In this document: in pieces, positions 43,819-51,588 of the stretch | Numbering within the stretch: the stretch's first letter is position 1 | How the letters are laid out: the number at the start of each line of letters is the position of its first letter | Source of the DNA: KBS-83 sp051025295 | GTDB taxonomy: Bacteria > Acidobacteriota > Terriglobia > Terriglobales > Acidobacteriaceae | Reading direction: 5' to 3' (one strand) | Assembly: GCA_051025295.1 (NCBI GenBank) | Contig: JBMGJV010000009.1 | Length of the DNA: 64,000 bases | Program-made: the position numbers and the translations under genes | Notes under the pieces: model-generated | What the model saw: only the letters and a program-made list of their open reading frames with translations | The model's database searches: none | Told to the model about the DNA's origin: nothing

Positions 43819-45600
43819 ATGAGCACAGATCCGAAGCACACATTGCCGGCGACCACCGCGGACGGACACACTCTGCTCACCGGGGCGGAGATCACGTGGG
43901 CCACGCTTGAAGGCGAGGGCGTGCGCGAGGTCTTCGGCTACCCGGGGGGCGCCATCCTGCCGATCTACGACGCGCTCCGCAAATTTCCCATCCGTCACAT
44001 CCTGGTGCGGCACGAGCAGGGGGCCGCGCACATGGCCGATGGCTACGCGCGCGCATCCGGACGTGTCGGCGTGTGCATGGCGACCAGCGGTCCCGGTGCG
44101 ACCAATCTGGTGACCGGCATCGCCACCGCTATGCTTGACTCGATCCCGCTGGTCGCGATCACGGGTCAGGTCTCATCGAAGGTGCTCGGCTCCGATGCGT
44201 TCCAGGAGATCGACATCACGGGCATCACGCTGCCGATCACCAAGCACAATATCCTCGTCACGCGCGCGGAGGAGATCGCGCCGGCGCTGCGACTTGCTTT
44301 CCAGATCGCGCAAGCCGGCCGACCCGGCCCGGTGCTGGTCGACATCACGAAAGACGCGCAGCAGGGCACAGCCTCATTCTCGTTCGCCGCAGCAGCCCCG
44401 CCTGCCGCACGCCCCCACCCGATGCTGCGCGCAGAGTCCGCGTCGATTCGCCAGGCAATCGCACTCATCCAGCAGGCGAAGCGACCGATCCTCCTCGCAG
44501 GCCACGGCATCACGCAATCCGGCGCGGAGCAGCAGGTGATCACCTTCGCGGAATCACAGCAGATCCCCGTCGCCTCCACGCTGCTCGGTCTCGGCAGCTT
44601 TCCCGCGGCGCATCCGCTGCACCTCGGCATGATGGGCATGCACGGCGAGTCGTGGGTCAACCAGGCTATCCAGGAGGCGGACCTGCTGCTCGCCTTCGGT
44701 ATGCGCTTCGACGACCGCGTCACCGGCAACCTCGCGCACTATGCTCCACAGGCAAAAAAGATCCACATCGAGATAGATCCCGCGGAGATCAACAAGAACG
44801 TCAAGGTGGATGTCGCGCTGATAGGCGACCTCCGGGGCGTCTTAGGGACGCTGCTGCCGCTCCTGCCCCGGCGGCAGGACAGCGGGTGGCTGCGCCAGAT
44901 CAACAGTTCTAAGGGAACCGCGGCGGTCCGCGACATCATCAACCTGCCCGATAATGGCCACCTCTATGCCGCGCACGTAATCCATGACATCTGGCGCGAG
45001 GCGCAGCGCGCCGGTCGCGAACAGGACACCATCATCGTTACAGATGTGGGCCAGCACCAAATGTGGGAGGCGCAATACTTCAAGCATGAGGCAGCGCGCT
45101 CGCTGGTGACCTCAGGTGGCCTTGGCACGATGGGCTTCGCGCTACCCGCAGCGATCGGCGCGAAGATAGCCTGCCCGCACAAGGATGTGTGGGTGATCGC
45201 CGGTGATGGTGGCTTCCAGATGACCGCAGCCGAGCTCACGACCATCGTGCAGGAGCAACTCTCGATCAACATCGCGATCATCAATAACGGTTTTCTTGGC
45301 ATGGTGCGGCAGTGGCAGGAGGCGTTCTACGAGAAGAACTATGCGGCGTCGCCCATCCTGTCGCCTGACTTCGTCAAGCTCGCCGAGGCCCATGGCATCG
45401 CCGGTGCGCGCGTCACCAGCCGCCGGGAGGTGGTGCCTGCCATCACCGCGGCCCGTACATCGCAGCAGCCCTTCCTGATCGAGTTCCAGGTGGAGAAGGA
45501 AGACGCGGTGTACCCGATGATCGCCCCCGGCGCCGCCCTGCACGAGATGGTACGGCGGCCGCAGCGCGACCCGCTGCTTGAAACCGCGGAGGACGAGTAG
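43819..45600 (+). CDS. ilvB: Acetolactate synthase, large (catalytic) subunit
   Basis: 593-residue ThDP- and FAD-dependent acetohydroxyacid synthase. 'VREVFGYPGGAILPIYDAL' (with the catalytic Glu region 'HEQGAAHMADGYARASG'), 'GSDAFQEIDITGITLPITKH', and the ThDP motif 'GDGGFQMTAAELTTIVQE ... NN' are clear. AGGAAAGG at 43802-43809 supports ATG 43819; the in-frame GTG 43810 is less likely. ilvN begins directly after the stop. Confidence 0.96.
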   Translation: MSTDPKHTLPATTADGHTLLTGAEITWATLEGEGVREVFGYPGGAILPIYDALRKFPIRHILVRHEQGAAHMADGYARASGRVGVCMATSGPGATNLVTGIATAMLDSIPLVAITGQVSSKVLGSDAFQEIDITGITLPITKHNILVTRAEEIAPALRLAFQIAQAGRPGPVLVDITKDAQQGTASFSFAAAAPPAARPHPMLRAESASIRQAIALIQQAKRPILLAGHGITQSGAEQQVITFAESQQIPVASTLLGLGSFPAAHPLHLGMMGMHGESWVNQAIQEADLLLAFGMRFDDRVTGNLAHYAPQAKKIHIEIDPAEINKNVKVDVALIGDLRGVLGTLLPLLPRRQDSGWLRQINSSKGTAAVRDIINLPDNGHLYAAHVIHDIWREAQRAGREQDTIIVTDVGQHQMWEAQYFKHEAARSLVTSGGLGTMGFALPAAIGAKIACPHKDVWVIAGDGGFQMTAAELTTIVQEQLSINIAIINNGFLGMVRQWQEAFYEKNYAASPILSPDFVKLAEAHGIAGARVTSRREVVPAITAARTSQQPFLIEFQVEKEDAVYPMIAPGAALHEMVRRPQRDPLLETAEDE

Positions 45601-46236
45601 ATGCTCCACACCTTCGTCGCCCTGGTCGAAGACAAGCCGGGCGTGCTGACGCGCGTCGCTTCCCTCTTCCGCCGGCTCAATATCAACATTGTCTCGCTCA
45701 CCGTGGGCGAATCGGAGCGGCCGGACACCTCGCGCATGACCATCGTCTGCGATGCGCACGAGCATGCCGCGCATCGCATCCGCGCATCGCTCTACAAACT
45801 GGAGACGACGGTGCACGTGGACGAAGTGGATCGCGCCGGCGCCGTCGTTCGCGAGCTCTGCCTGATGAAGGTTGCCGTCGGTCCGTCCATGCCGCACGGA
45901 CCGGGCTCGCGCTCGCAAATCTTCGAACTGGCCAACGTCTTCCGCGCGCGTGTGGTCGATCTTGCGCCGGAGTCCATCATGCTCGAAATGACCGGCAGCT
46001 CTTCAAAAATCGAGGGCCTCATCCAGGTCATCACCGAGTCCGGCTACACCATTCTCGAGGTCTCGCGTACCGGCCGCATGGCCATGCGGCGCGGGCATCA
46101 CACCAGCCGCGTTCTCTCCGCCCTCGGCACGCGGCCGAACGGCCACGCCCCCGACCTCCCGGACTTCAACGACAAGCCCGAGGCGGCAGAGTTCCTCCCC
46201 AACGAGTTCGAAAACGTGCACGAGGAAGAGATTTAA
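45601..46236 (+). CDS. ilvN: Acetolactate synthase, regulatory subunit, with C-terminal extension
   Basis: 211-residue regulatory subunit. The N-terminal ACT domain (about 1-78) begins 'MLHTFVALVEDKPGVLTRVA' and includes 'NIVSLTVGESERPDTSRMTI', followed by the C-terminal small-subunit domain ('MKVAVGPSMPHGPGSRSQIF', 'GYTILEVSRTGRMAMRRG'). The last 45 residues ('APDLPDFNDKPEAAEFLP', then acidic) exceed the usual 160-residue length and are of unknown role. Valine feedback through the ACT domain is expected from the family. The ATG immediately follows the ilvB stop codon. Confidence 0.93.
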   Translation: MLHTFVALVEDKPGVLTRVASLFRRLNINIVSLTVGESERPDTSRMTIVCDAHEHAAHRIRASLYKLETTVHVDEVDRAGAVVRELCLMKVAVGPSMPHGPGSRSQIFELANVFRARVVDLAPESIMLEMTGSSSKIEGLIQVITESGYTILEVSRTGRMAMRRGHHTSRVLSALGTRPNGHAPDLPDFNDKPEAAEFLPNEFENVHEEEI

Positions 46237-46314
46237 TCTTGTCCGTGCCTTTCGTGTTGCACTTCACGTCCATGAACCATCCGCGCATCGCAGCCGCGCG
46301 CTGATCCGCATTTC

Positions 46315-46332
46315 ACGTCCACAGCAGGACGT
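46315..46332 (+). promoter_or_regulatory. Hairpin upstream of ilvC
   Basis: ACGTCC-ACAGCA-GGACGT, 6-bp stem and 6-base loop, ends 18 bases before the ilvC ATG and directly precedes the CATAAGAGAA copy and AGAAGGAG. A 10-bp direct repeat TTCACGTCCA (46263-46272 and 46312-46321) overlaps it. A 10-codon ORF (46272-46304) lies between; it is not rich in branched-chain codons. Confidence 0.35.
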
Positions 46333-46342
46333 CATAAGAGAA
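46333..46342. repeat. Third copy of CATAAGAGAA before ilvC
   Basis: Exact match to the decamer duplicated in the lysR-leuA region, placed directly before the ilvC Shine-Dalgarno sequence. Confidence 0.45.
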
Positions 46343-46350
46343 GGAGCATC

Positions 46351-47397
46351 ATGCCCAAGGTATTTCACGATCAGGACGCAGACCTCTCGCTGATCCAGTC
46401 GAAGAAGGTCGCCGTCATCGGGTACGGTTCGCAGGGCCACGCCCACTCGCTCAACCTGAAGGATTCGGGCGTCGATGTCTGCGTCGGGCTCGCGGCCAAC
46501 AGCAAATCCCGCAGCAAGGCAGAAAAGGCTGGCCTGCGCGTGCACACAGTTGCAGACGCGGCCGCGTGGGCCGACGTGATCATGATCCTGGTGCCGGATC
46601 AGACGCAGGCCGCCGTCTACAGCGAGCACATCGCTCCGCACCTCAAGCGCGGCAAGACGCTGCTCTTTGCACATGGCTTCAACATCCACTTCGGCTTTAT
46701 CCAGCCGCCGGCGGAGATCGACGTCGCTCTGGTCGCGCCCAAGGCGCCCGGCCATCGCGTGCGCGAGCTCTTCACCGAGGGCGGCGGCGTCCCCGGCCTG
46801 ATCGCGGTCCACCAGGACGCGAGCGGCCACGCCCAGGCGCTGGCGCTGTCCTACGCGCGCGGCATCGGCTGCACCCGCGCCGGCGTGTACGAAACATCGT
46901 TCCGCGAAGAGACGGAGACTGATTTGTTCGGCGAGCAGGCCGTGCTCTGCGGTGGAACGGCGGCGCTGGTCAAGGCTGGGTTCGACACGCTGGTCGAGGC
47001 TGGCTACGCGCCCGAGATGGCCTACTTTGAGTGCCTGCACGAACTGAAACTGATCGTGGACCTGATGTATCGCGGCGGCCTCAGCTACATGCGCTACTCC
47101 ATCTCCGACACGGCCGAGTTTGGTGACTACACGGCAGGCCCGCGCATCGTCACCGATGCCACGCGCGCAGAGATGAAGAAGATCCTCGCGGAGATCCAGA
47201 GCGGCGCCTTCGCGCGTCGCTTCATGGAAGAGAACCGCACCGGCAGGCACCAGTTTGAGAAGTACCGCTCTGCTGAACGTGGTCACAAGATCGAGCAGGT
47301 CGGCGCAACTCTGCGCGCCGCCATGCCGTTCCTCGATCCGGTCACGGCACCGTCGCAGTCGCCCTCGGCCGAACCCGAACCGGTCGTCAATGCCTAG
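46351..47397 (+). CDS. ilvC: Ketol-acid reductoisomerase, class I
   Basis: 348-residue NADPH-dependent reductoisomerase. N-terminal Rossmann domain: 'KKVAVIGYGSQGHAHSLNL' and the cofactor loop 'GLAANSKSRSKAEKAG'; the knotted C-terminal domain contains 'ETDLFGEQAVLCGG' and 'GYAPEMAYFECLHELKLIVD', supplying Mg2+ ligands. Length is class I. AGAAGGAG precedes ATG 46351. The 114-base gap after ilvN with a hairpin and the shared decamer may hold a secondary control element. The 3' tail is Pro/Glu-rich. Confidence 0.96.
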   Translation: MPKVFHDQDADLSLIQSKKVAVIGYGSQGHAHSLNLKDSGVDVCVGLAANSKSRSKAEKAGLRVHTVADAAAWADVIMILVPDQTQAAVYSEHIAPHLKRGKTLLFAHGFNIHFGFIQPPAEIDVALVAPKAPGHRVRELFTEGGGVPGLIAVHQDASGHAQALALSYARGIGCTRAGVYETSFREETETDLFGEQAVLCGGTAALVKAGFDTLVEAGYAPEMAYFECLHELKLIVDLMYRGGLSYMRYSISDTAEFGDYTAGPRIVTDATRAEMKKILAEIQSGAFARRFMEENRTGRHQFEKYRSAERGHKIEQVGATLRAAMPFLDPVTAPSQSPSAEPEPVVNA

Positions 47398-47408
47398 GAA
47401 ACAAGAAG

Positions 47409-47426
47409 GGGCGCCATCGAGCGCCC
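47409..47426 (+). terminator. Weak terminator after ilvC
   Basis: GGGCGC-CATCGA-GCGCCC with a short TTTG tail, 11 bases after the ilvC stop. The 6-bp GC stem is short but well placed for the end of the branched-chain cluster. Confidence 0.5.
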
Positions 47427-47496
47427 TTTGATTGCTCGACATCGCACCGCGGCAAGGTTTGCATCCCCACCTGTCCCGTTCCGCTCTATTACGGAT

Positions 47497-47973
47497 ATGG
47501 GCCGCTTCGTCCGCACGTTCGTCGCGACCCTCTTCCTCGCTGGAGGGCTTGCGGTGCCCCAGACACAGGCGCAATGCGCGGATCACCCAACCACCCTCGC
47601 CGCCATGCACGGCTGCTACCGTGTCCTGCTCGTCGCCGGGTCCGGGGCGGAGGACAGCGCGCTTCGCGAACAGATGCAGCAGCTCAGCGCAGACCCGGAC
47701 GGCCTGCGCGAGCGCAACCTGCTGATCGTGCCAGTCGGCGGTGCCGTGCAGGCAGCGCCGTCGGCCTCGGGCTTGCCTATCGCCGCACTCGAGGAAGCGG
47801 AGTCCCGCAACGTGCACGAGCGATTCCGTATTCACGAGACATTCACAGTCATTCTGATCGGCAAGGACGGCACTGAGAAGTTGCGCAGCCAGCGCCCCCT
47901 GACGCTCGATCGGCTCTTCGGCACCATCGACAGCATGCCGATGCGGCGACACGAAATGCGGGAACGCCAATGA
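47497..47973 (+). CDS. DUF4174-domain exported protein
   Basis: 158-residue protein with signal peptide ('FVATLFLAGGLAVPQTQA') and a thioredoxin-like-fold DUF4174 domain: 'HGCYRVLLVAGSGAEDSALR' at the start of the fold and the family C-terminal pattern 'FTVILIGKDGTEKLRSQRPL ... IDSMPMRRHEMR'. The usual thioredoxin CxxC is absent. Function of the family is not known. ATG 47497 gives the signal peptide; the frame is open further upstream. Confidence 0.8.
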   Translation: MGRFVRTFVATLFLAGGLAVPQTQAQCADHPTTLAAMHGCYRVLLVAGSGAEDSALREQMQQLSADPDGLRERNLLIVPVGGAVQAAPSASGLPIAALEEAESRNVHERFRIHETFTVILIGKDGTEKLRSQRPLTLDRLFGTIDSMPMRRHEMRERQ

Positions 47974-48063
47974 GTCCCGCTCCGTACCTTTGTCATCCTG
48001 CCGCAAGGACCCGGCTCGCTTCACAGCCGGGTGGTCTACCATAGTTCCCTGAGGAGCCGCATC

Positions 48064-49509
48064 GTGAGCGAGAGCCTGATCGATCAGCCGCCGGTCACCA
48101 CCACCGACCGCGTTGCCGTGCTCACGGACGCGCTCCGAAAGCTGGCGCCACTGCAGGGCATGACGGACGACGAGTACCACTGGCTGGCCACGCACGGCCA
48201 GGAGCGCTGCGTTCGCGCCAACGGGATCCTGTTCCAGCAGGGCGACCCCGCCACCCATATGTCAATCCTGCTCACCGGCGAGATTCAAGTGAAGCGCGAT
48301 CGCAGCAACGGCGCACCGCTGCTGTTCAATGGACGCGCGGGACAGCTCACTGGCCTGCTTCCCTTCTCCCGCATGCAAACTCAGGGCGGGCAGGGCATCG
48401 CGACCACCGACGTGTGGGCGCTCGAATATGAGAAGTCGATGTTTCCGGAGATGCTCGCCGCTGTGCCGTCAATGGCACAGCGCGTCGTCAGTATTCTGCT
48501 CGATCGCTCGCGCGAGGTCACCCGCATCGAGCAGCAGTCGGAGAAGCTCACCGCGCTCGGCAAGCTTGCGGGCAATCTCGCCCACGAGCTGAACAATCCC
48601 GCATCGGCGGCGCAGCGCGCGGCCTCCGGCATGCGCAAGGAGCTCGAGATCTTCGGCCGGGGCCGCTTCAGTCTCGGCTCGCTCTGCTTCACGCAGGATC
48701 AGGTCGATCTGCTCTGCGAATGGGATCGCAGCATCCTCCACTCCTCGGGCCGTCGGCCGGAGCTCACCCCGGCTGACGTCGCGCTGCGGGAGGAGGCCAT
48801 CCATCACTGGCTCGAGGAGCGGCATGTGCCGAATGCCTCGCGCATCGCGCCCGAGTTTGCCGAGGCGGGCATCAGTCCTGAACAGCTCGACGCCCTGCCC
48901 CCGTTCCTCACGCCGGAGAACACAGCGATCCTCCTGGGCCAGCATGCCTCCACGCTGCGCGCGGAGCGCATGGCCGAGGCGATGCTCGACTCGACCGCGC
49001 GTATCTTCGACCTGATCAGGGCGATCAAGGACTACTCGTACATGGACCAGGCGCCCATTCAGGACGTGTACGTGCCGCAGAGCATCGAGAACACGCTCGC
49101 CATGCTCCAGTCCCGCCTGCAGCACGTGAAGATCGTGCGCGAGTACGAGGCGAACCTGCCGACCATCTCCGCCTATGGCAGCGAGTTGAACCAGGTCTGG
49201 ACGTTGCTGCTTGAGAACGCACTGGACGCCATCAACGATCGCGGCACCATTGTGCTGCGCGGCCGGCACAATTCCGACATGCTGACCATCGAGATCGAGG
49301 ACGACGGCCCCGGCATTCCGAAGGAGCTGCAGGCGCGTGTCTTCGAGCCCTTCTTCACCACGAAGGCGCCCGGCCACGGTCTTGGCCTCGGACTCGATAC
49401 AGCACAACGCATCGTGCGCCTCCACCGCGGCTTCCTCACCCTGCAGAGCACACCGGGGGTCACCTGCTTCCAGGTCTCGCTACCCCTGCAGCAAACGGGC
49501 GCGTACTAA
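48064..49509 (+). CDS. Soluble sensor histidine kinase with N-terminal cNMP-binding-like domain
   Basis: 481-residue protein starting at GTG 48064, with GAGGAG at 48051-48056. Residues about 25-150 form a CRP/FNR-type sensor beta-roll ('RANGILFQQGDPATHMSILL'). The HisKA box holds the phosphorylatable His174 in 'GKLAGNLAHELNNPASAAQR'. A long helical insert follows, then HATPase_c: N box 'LLLENALDAIND' (about 380), G1 'DDGPGIPKELQARVFEPFF' and G2 'GHGLGLGLDTAQRIVRLH'. There is no membrane segment and no response regulator next to it. The ligand (cyclic nucleotide, redox or gas) cannot be told from sequence. Confidence 0.85.
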   Translation: MSESLIDQPPVTTTDRVAVLTDALRKLAPLQGMTDDEYHWLATHGQERCVRANGILFQQGDPATHMSILLTGEIQVKRDRSNGAPLLFNGRAGQLTGLLPFSRMQTQGGQGIATTDVWALEYEKSMFPEMLAAVPSMAQRVVSILLDRSREVTRIEQQSEKLTALGKLAGNLAHELNNPASAAQRAASGMRKELEIFGRGRFSLGSLCFTQDQVDLLCEWDRSILHSSGRRPELTPADVALREEAIHHWLEERHVPNASRIAPEFAEAGISPEQLDALPPFLTPENTAILLGQHASTLRAERMAEAMLDSTARIFDLIRAIKDYSYMDQAPIQDVYVPQSIENTLAMLQSRLQHVKIVREYEANLPTISAYGSELNQVWTLLLENALDAINDRGTIVLRGRHNSDMLTIEIEDDGPGIPKELQARVFEPFFTTKAPGHGLGLGLDTAQRIVRLHRGFLTLQSTPGVTCFQVSLPLQQTGAY

Positions 49510-49524
49510 GCGCGATACCTCGTC

Positions 49525-49553
49525 TTGACGCATGTGCCGCTTTCCCCTAGCCT
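49525..49553 (+). promoter_or_regulatory. Promoter of the leader-peptide/cystathionine gamma-synthase unit
   Basis: TTGACG (49525-49530), a 17-base spacer, and TAGCCT (49548-49553). The -10 box ends 7 bases before the leader ORF ATG at 49561, so transcription should start at or next to that ATG. Confidence 0.6.
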
Positions 49554-49560
49554 CAAGGCC

Positions 49561-49638
49561 ATGACCTACCCCTGCGGCGGACGAATGCCTATGGCCATGC
49601 CCACCCTAGCCGGTGTGCAGTCTGCGCCTGGGCTTTAA
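49561..49638 (+). CDS. Methionine-rich 25-residue leader peptide (predicted, leaderless)
   Basis: A short ORF begins MTYPCGGRMPMAMP and ends with TAA at 49636-49638. Four of 25 residues are Met, three of them clustered at codons 9, 11 and 13 (49585, 49591, 49597); one Cys is at codon 5. The last third encodes one arm of a stable hairpin. It stands between a good promoter and a transsulfuration gene, so I infer a regulatory leader peptide whose translation reads methionyl-tRNA supply. The sequence evidence is indirect; the ORF could also be incidental within a structured leader. Confidence 0.5.
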   Translation: MTYPCGGRMPMAMPTLAGVQSAPGL

Positions 49639-49671
49639 CGCTCCGCTCGATCGCAGACCAGCCGGCTAGGG
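49604..49671 (+). promoter_or_regulatory. Two-stem attenuator-like hairpin in the leader
   Basis: P1: CCCTAGCCGG (49604-49613) pairs perfectly with CCGGCTAGGG (49662-49671). P2 inside it: GTCTGCG (49620-49626) with CGCAGAC (49652-49658). The 5' arm of P1 starts 4 bases after the last clustered Met codon, so a ribosome stalled there would cover it and free the 3' arm. Further hairpins follow (AAGGGA-TGGT-TCCCTT, 49703-49718; TCACC/GGTGA, 49737-49754, over the ribosome-binding site). No U-run follows P1, so translational control is more likely than termination. Confidence 0.5.
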
Positions 49672-49758
49672 ACCCGCGACGCTCCTGACTCCTTCCCTGC
49701 GCAAGGGATGGTTCCCTTCCATGAGCCTGGCTCTCCTCACCTTGCCGGAGGTGATCTG

Positions 49759-50925
49759 TTGAAGTTTGAAACCCTGCTGCTGAGCTTCGATCCTGCCCCG
49801 GGCGACCGTTTTCGCCCCGCCAATACGCCCATCTACCAGACCGCGACCTTTCGCCAGGATTCCGCGACCGGCTTTGGCGACTATGACTACACGCGCAGCG
49901 GCAACCCGACGCGCGCCGTGCTCGAGACGCAGCTCGCGCTGCTCGAATCGGGATCACGCGCCTTCTGCTTCGGCACCGGCCTCGCCGCCATCACGGCCGT
50001 CACGCGGCTGCTCCAGCCGGGCGATGAGATCCTCGCCTGCGACGATCTTTACGGCGGCACCTATCGCCTGTTCTCGCGCATCCTCGCCAAGCGCGACATC
50101 ACAGTGCGCTACGCCGACTTCAGCGACGAAGCCGCCCTTCTCGCCGCGCTTACCCCGAAGGTGAAGCTGCTCTACCTCGAGACGCCCACCAATCCGCTGC
50201 TCCAGATCCTCGATCTCGAGAAGATTGCCGCCCTCGCCCATCGCCACGGCGCGCAGGTTGCAGTCGACAACAGCACCATGTCGCCCTACCTGCAGCGCCC
50301 GCTCGAGCTGGGCTGCGATATCGTGATCCACTCGGCGACGAAATTTCTCGCTGGTCACAGCGACGTCATGGCTGGCGCCGTCATCGTGAAAGATACCGCG
50401 CTCGCCGAAGAGCTCTATCTGATCCAGAATGGCGAAGGCGGCGGTCTTGCACCGTTCGACAGCTTCCTCGTGCTGCGCGGCATCAAGACACTGGCGCTGC
50501 GACAGAACGCGCAGCAGGCCAACGCCACCGCGCTCGCCCACTACCTTCAGCAGCACGCTGCCATCACCGATGTCTACTTCCCCGGGTTGGCCACGGGCGA
50601 GGCCGCAGCGATCCACAAGCGCCAGGCCAGCGGCCCGGGGTCGGTGCTCAGCTTCCGTACCGGCGATGCAGAGCTCTCACGGCGCCTGGTCGAAGGCTGC
50701 CGCCTGCTCACGATTACCGTCAGCTTCGGCGGCGTGAACTCGACCATCAGTCTGCCCAACTACATGTCGCATGCCAGCATCCCCGAGCATCTGCGGCAGC
50801 AGAAGCAGATTCCGCGCGATTTGGTGCGGGTCTCGGTGGGTATCGAGGCTATCGAAGATCTCGTCGCCGATCTCGAACAGAGCCTGGCCGCAGCGCAGGC
50901 CATGCAGAGCGACCAAAAACCCTAA
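49759..50925 (+). CDS. Trans-sulfuration PLP enzyme, cystathionine gamma-synthase/beta-lyase type
   Basis: 388-residue Cys/Met-metabolism PLP enzyme. 'FRPANTPIYQTATF', 'YDYTRSGNPTRAVLETQLAL', 'DDLYGGTYRLFSRI', 'ETPTNPLLQILDLEKI', and the PLP-lysine motif 'IHSATKFLAGHSDVMAGA' identify the family; cystathionine gamma-synthase, gamma-lyase and beta-lyase cannot be separated with certainty by eye. I chose TTG 49759 because GGAGGTGATC (49747-49756) is a nearly full anti-SD match at correct spacing; ATG 49708 in frame adds 17 non-family residues. Its stop overlaps that of the convergent TetR gene. The structured leader upstream suggests methionine-related control. Confidence 0.9.
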   Translation: MKFETLLLSFDPAPGDRFRPANTPIYQTATFRQDSATGFGDYDYTRSGNPTRAVLETQLALLESGSRAFCFGTGLAAITAVTRLLQPGDEILACDDLYGGTYRLFSRILAKRDITVRYADFSDEAALLAALTPKVKLLYLETPTNPLLQILDLEKIAALAHRHGAQVAVDNSTMSPYLQRPLELGCDIVIHSATKFLAGHSDVMAGAVIVKDTALAEELYLIQNGEGGGLAPFDSFLVLRGIKTLALRQNAQQANATALAHYLQQHAAITDVYFPGLATGEAAAIHKRQASGPGSVLSFRTGDAELSRRLVEGCRLLTITVSFGGVNSTISLPNYMSHASIPEHLRQQKQIPRDLVRVSVGIEAIEDLVADLEQSLAAAQAMQSDQKP

Positions 50926-51575
50926 AGGGCTTTCGCAGCCGCGTCCGCGGTCCGTACCTGGCGAAAGCTTCGCTTCAATTGCGAAACCAGGTCGAGGCCG
51001 GACTCGCGATACCAGCGCATATGCGCATGGTCGAACGCGGCACAGTAGAGCGTGGCCGCCAATTCGCAACGGCCACGGTCGCCGCGATACGCTTTGCGAC
51101 GCACCAGCTCCGCGCTCAACGCGGGTGCCCATCCGTGAACACAGTAGAGAAACTGCCCGCGCAGACACGGCTGCTCGAACATCAGCTTGATCATCTCCTT
51201 GGGCTTGCGCAGATGCTCGGGATCTTCACGGATGAGCGCGAGGAATGCTTCTTCGAGCGCGAGCAGCGGTGGCGTCGTTCGCGGCGCGGCGGCAAACCGC
51301 TCAGCCACGCGCTCGCCGAACCGGTCCACGCTGAAAGCCAGCAGTTGCTCCTTGGTTGGGAAGTAGCGGAAGAAAGTCCGCCGCGACACGCCGGCACGTC
51401 GGCTGATCTCTTCGATCGTCGCGCGCTCGAAGCCCAGTTCGCCGAACAGCTCCCAGGCGGCGTGCTCGATCTCCTCGAGCACGAAGGCGTGCTTGCGGTC
51501 GCGCAGTGAGCCCGCGTCCTGACCCTTGCGGCCGGTCAGCTTTTGTTCCGTCGCGGTCTCTTTATAAACTTGCAC
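50922..51575 (-). CDS. TetR-family transcriptional regulator of the RND operon
   Basis: About 217 residues from GTG 51575. The HTH follows near residues 25-75: 'AWELFGELGFERATIEEISR' and 'RAGVSRRTFFRYFPTKEQLL'. The C-terminal ligand domain is typical in length with several Trp/His ('GWAPALSAELVRR', 'AFDHAHMRWYRESG'). The frame is open to 51653, but that longer start would place the probable operator (51589-51603) within the gene. It is divergent from an RND efflux operon, so repression of that operon with a drug or metabolite inducer is the natural inference. Its 3' end overlaps the preceding gene convergently by 4 bases. Confidence 0.88.
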   Translation of the reverse strand: MQVYKETATEQKLTGRKGQDAGSLRDRKHAFVLEEIEHAAWELFGELGFERATIEEISRRAGVSRRTFFRYFPTKEQLLAFSVDRFGERVAERFAAAPRTTPPLLALEEAFLALIREDPEHLRKPKEMIKLMFEQPCLRGQFLYCVHGWAPALSAELVRRKAYRGDRGRCELAATLYCAAFDHAHMRWYRESGLDLVSQLKRSFRQVRTADAAAKAL

Positions 51576-51588
51576 GTTATGCAGAGTA

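Noticed and set aside
46264..48258. Long minus-strand open frame (664 codons) over ilvC and the DUF4174 gene
   Set aside because: It is antisense to well-supported genes and has no domain or ribosome-binding site; typical shadow ORF in GC-rich DNA.
49510..49758. Known SAM riboswitch (S-box, SAM-II) upstream of the trans-sulfuration gene
   Set aside because: The S-box and SAM-II consensus elements I know are absent; the Met-rich ORF and two-stem hairpin explain the structure better.
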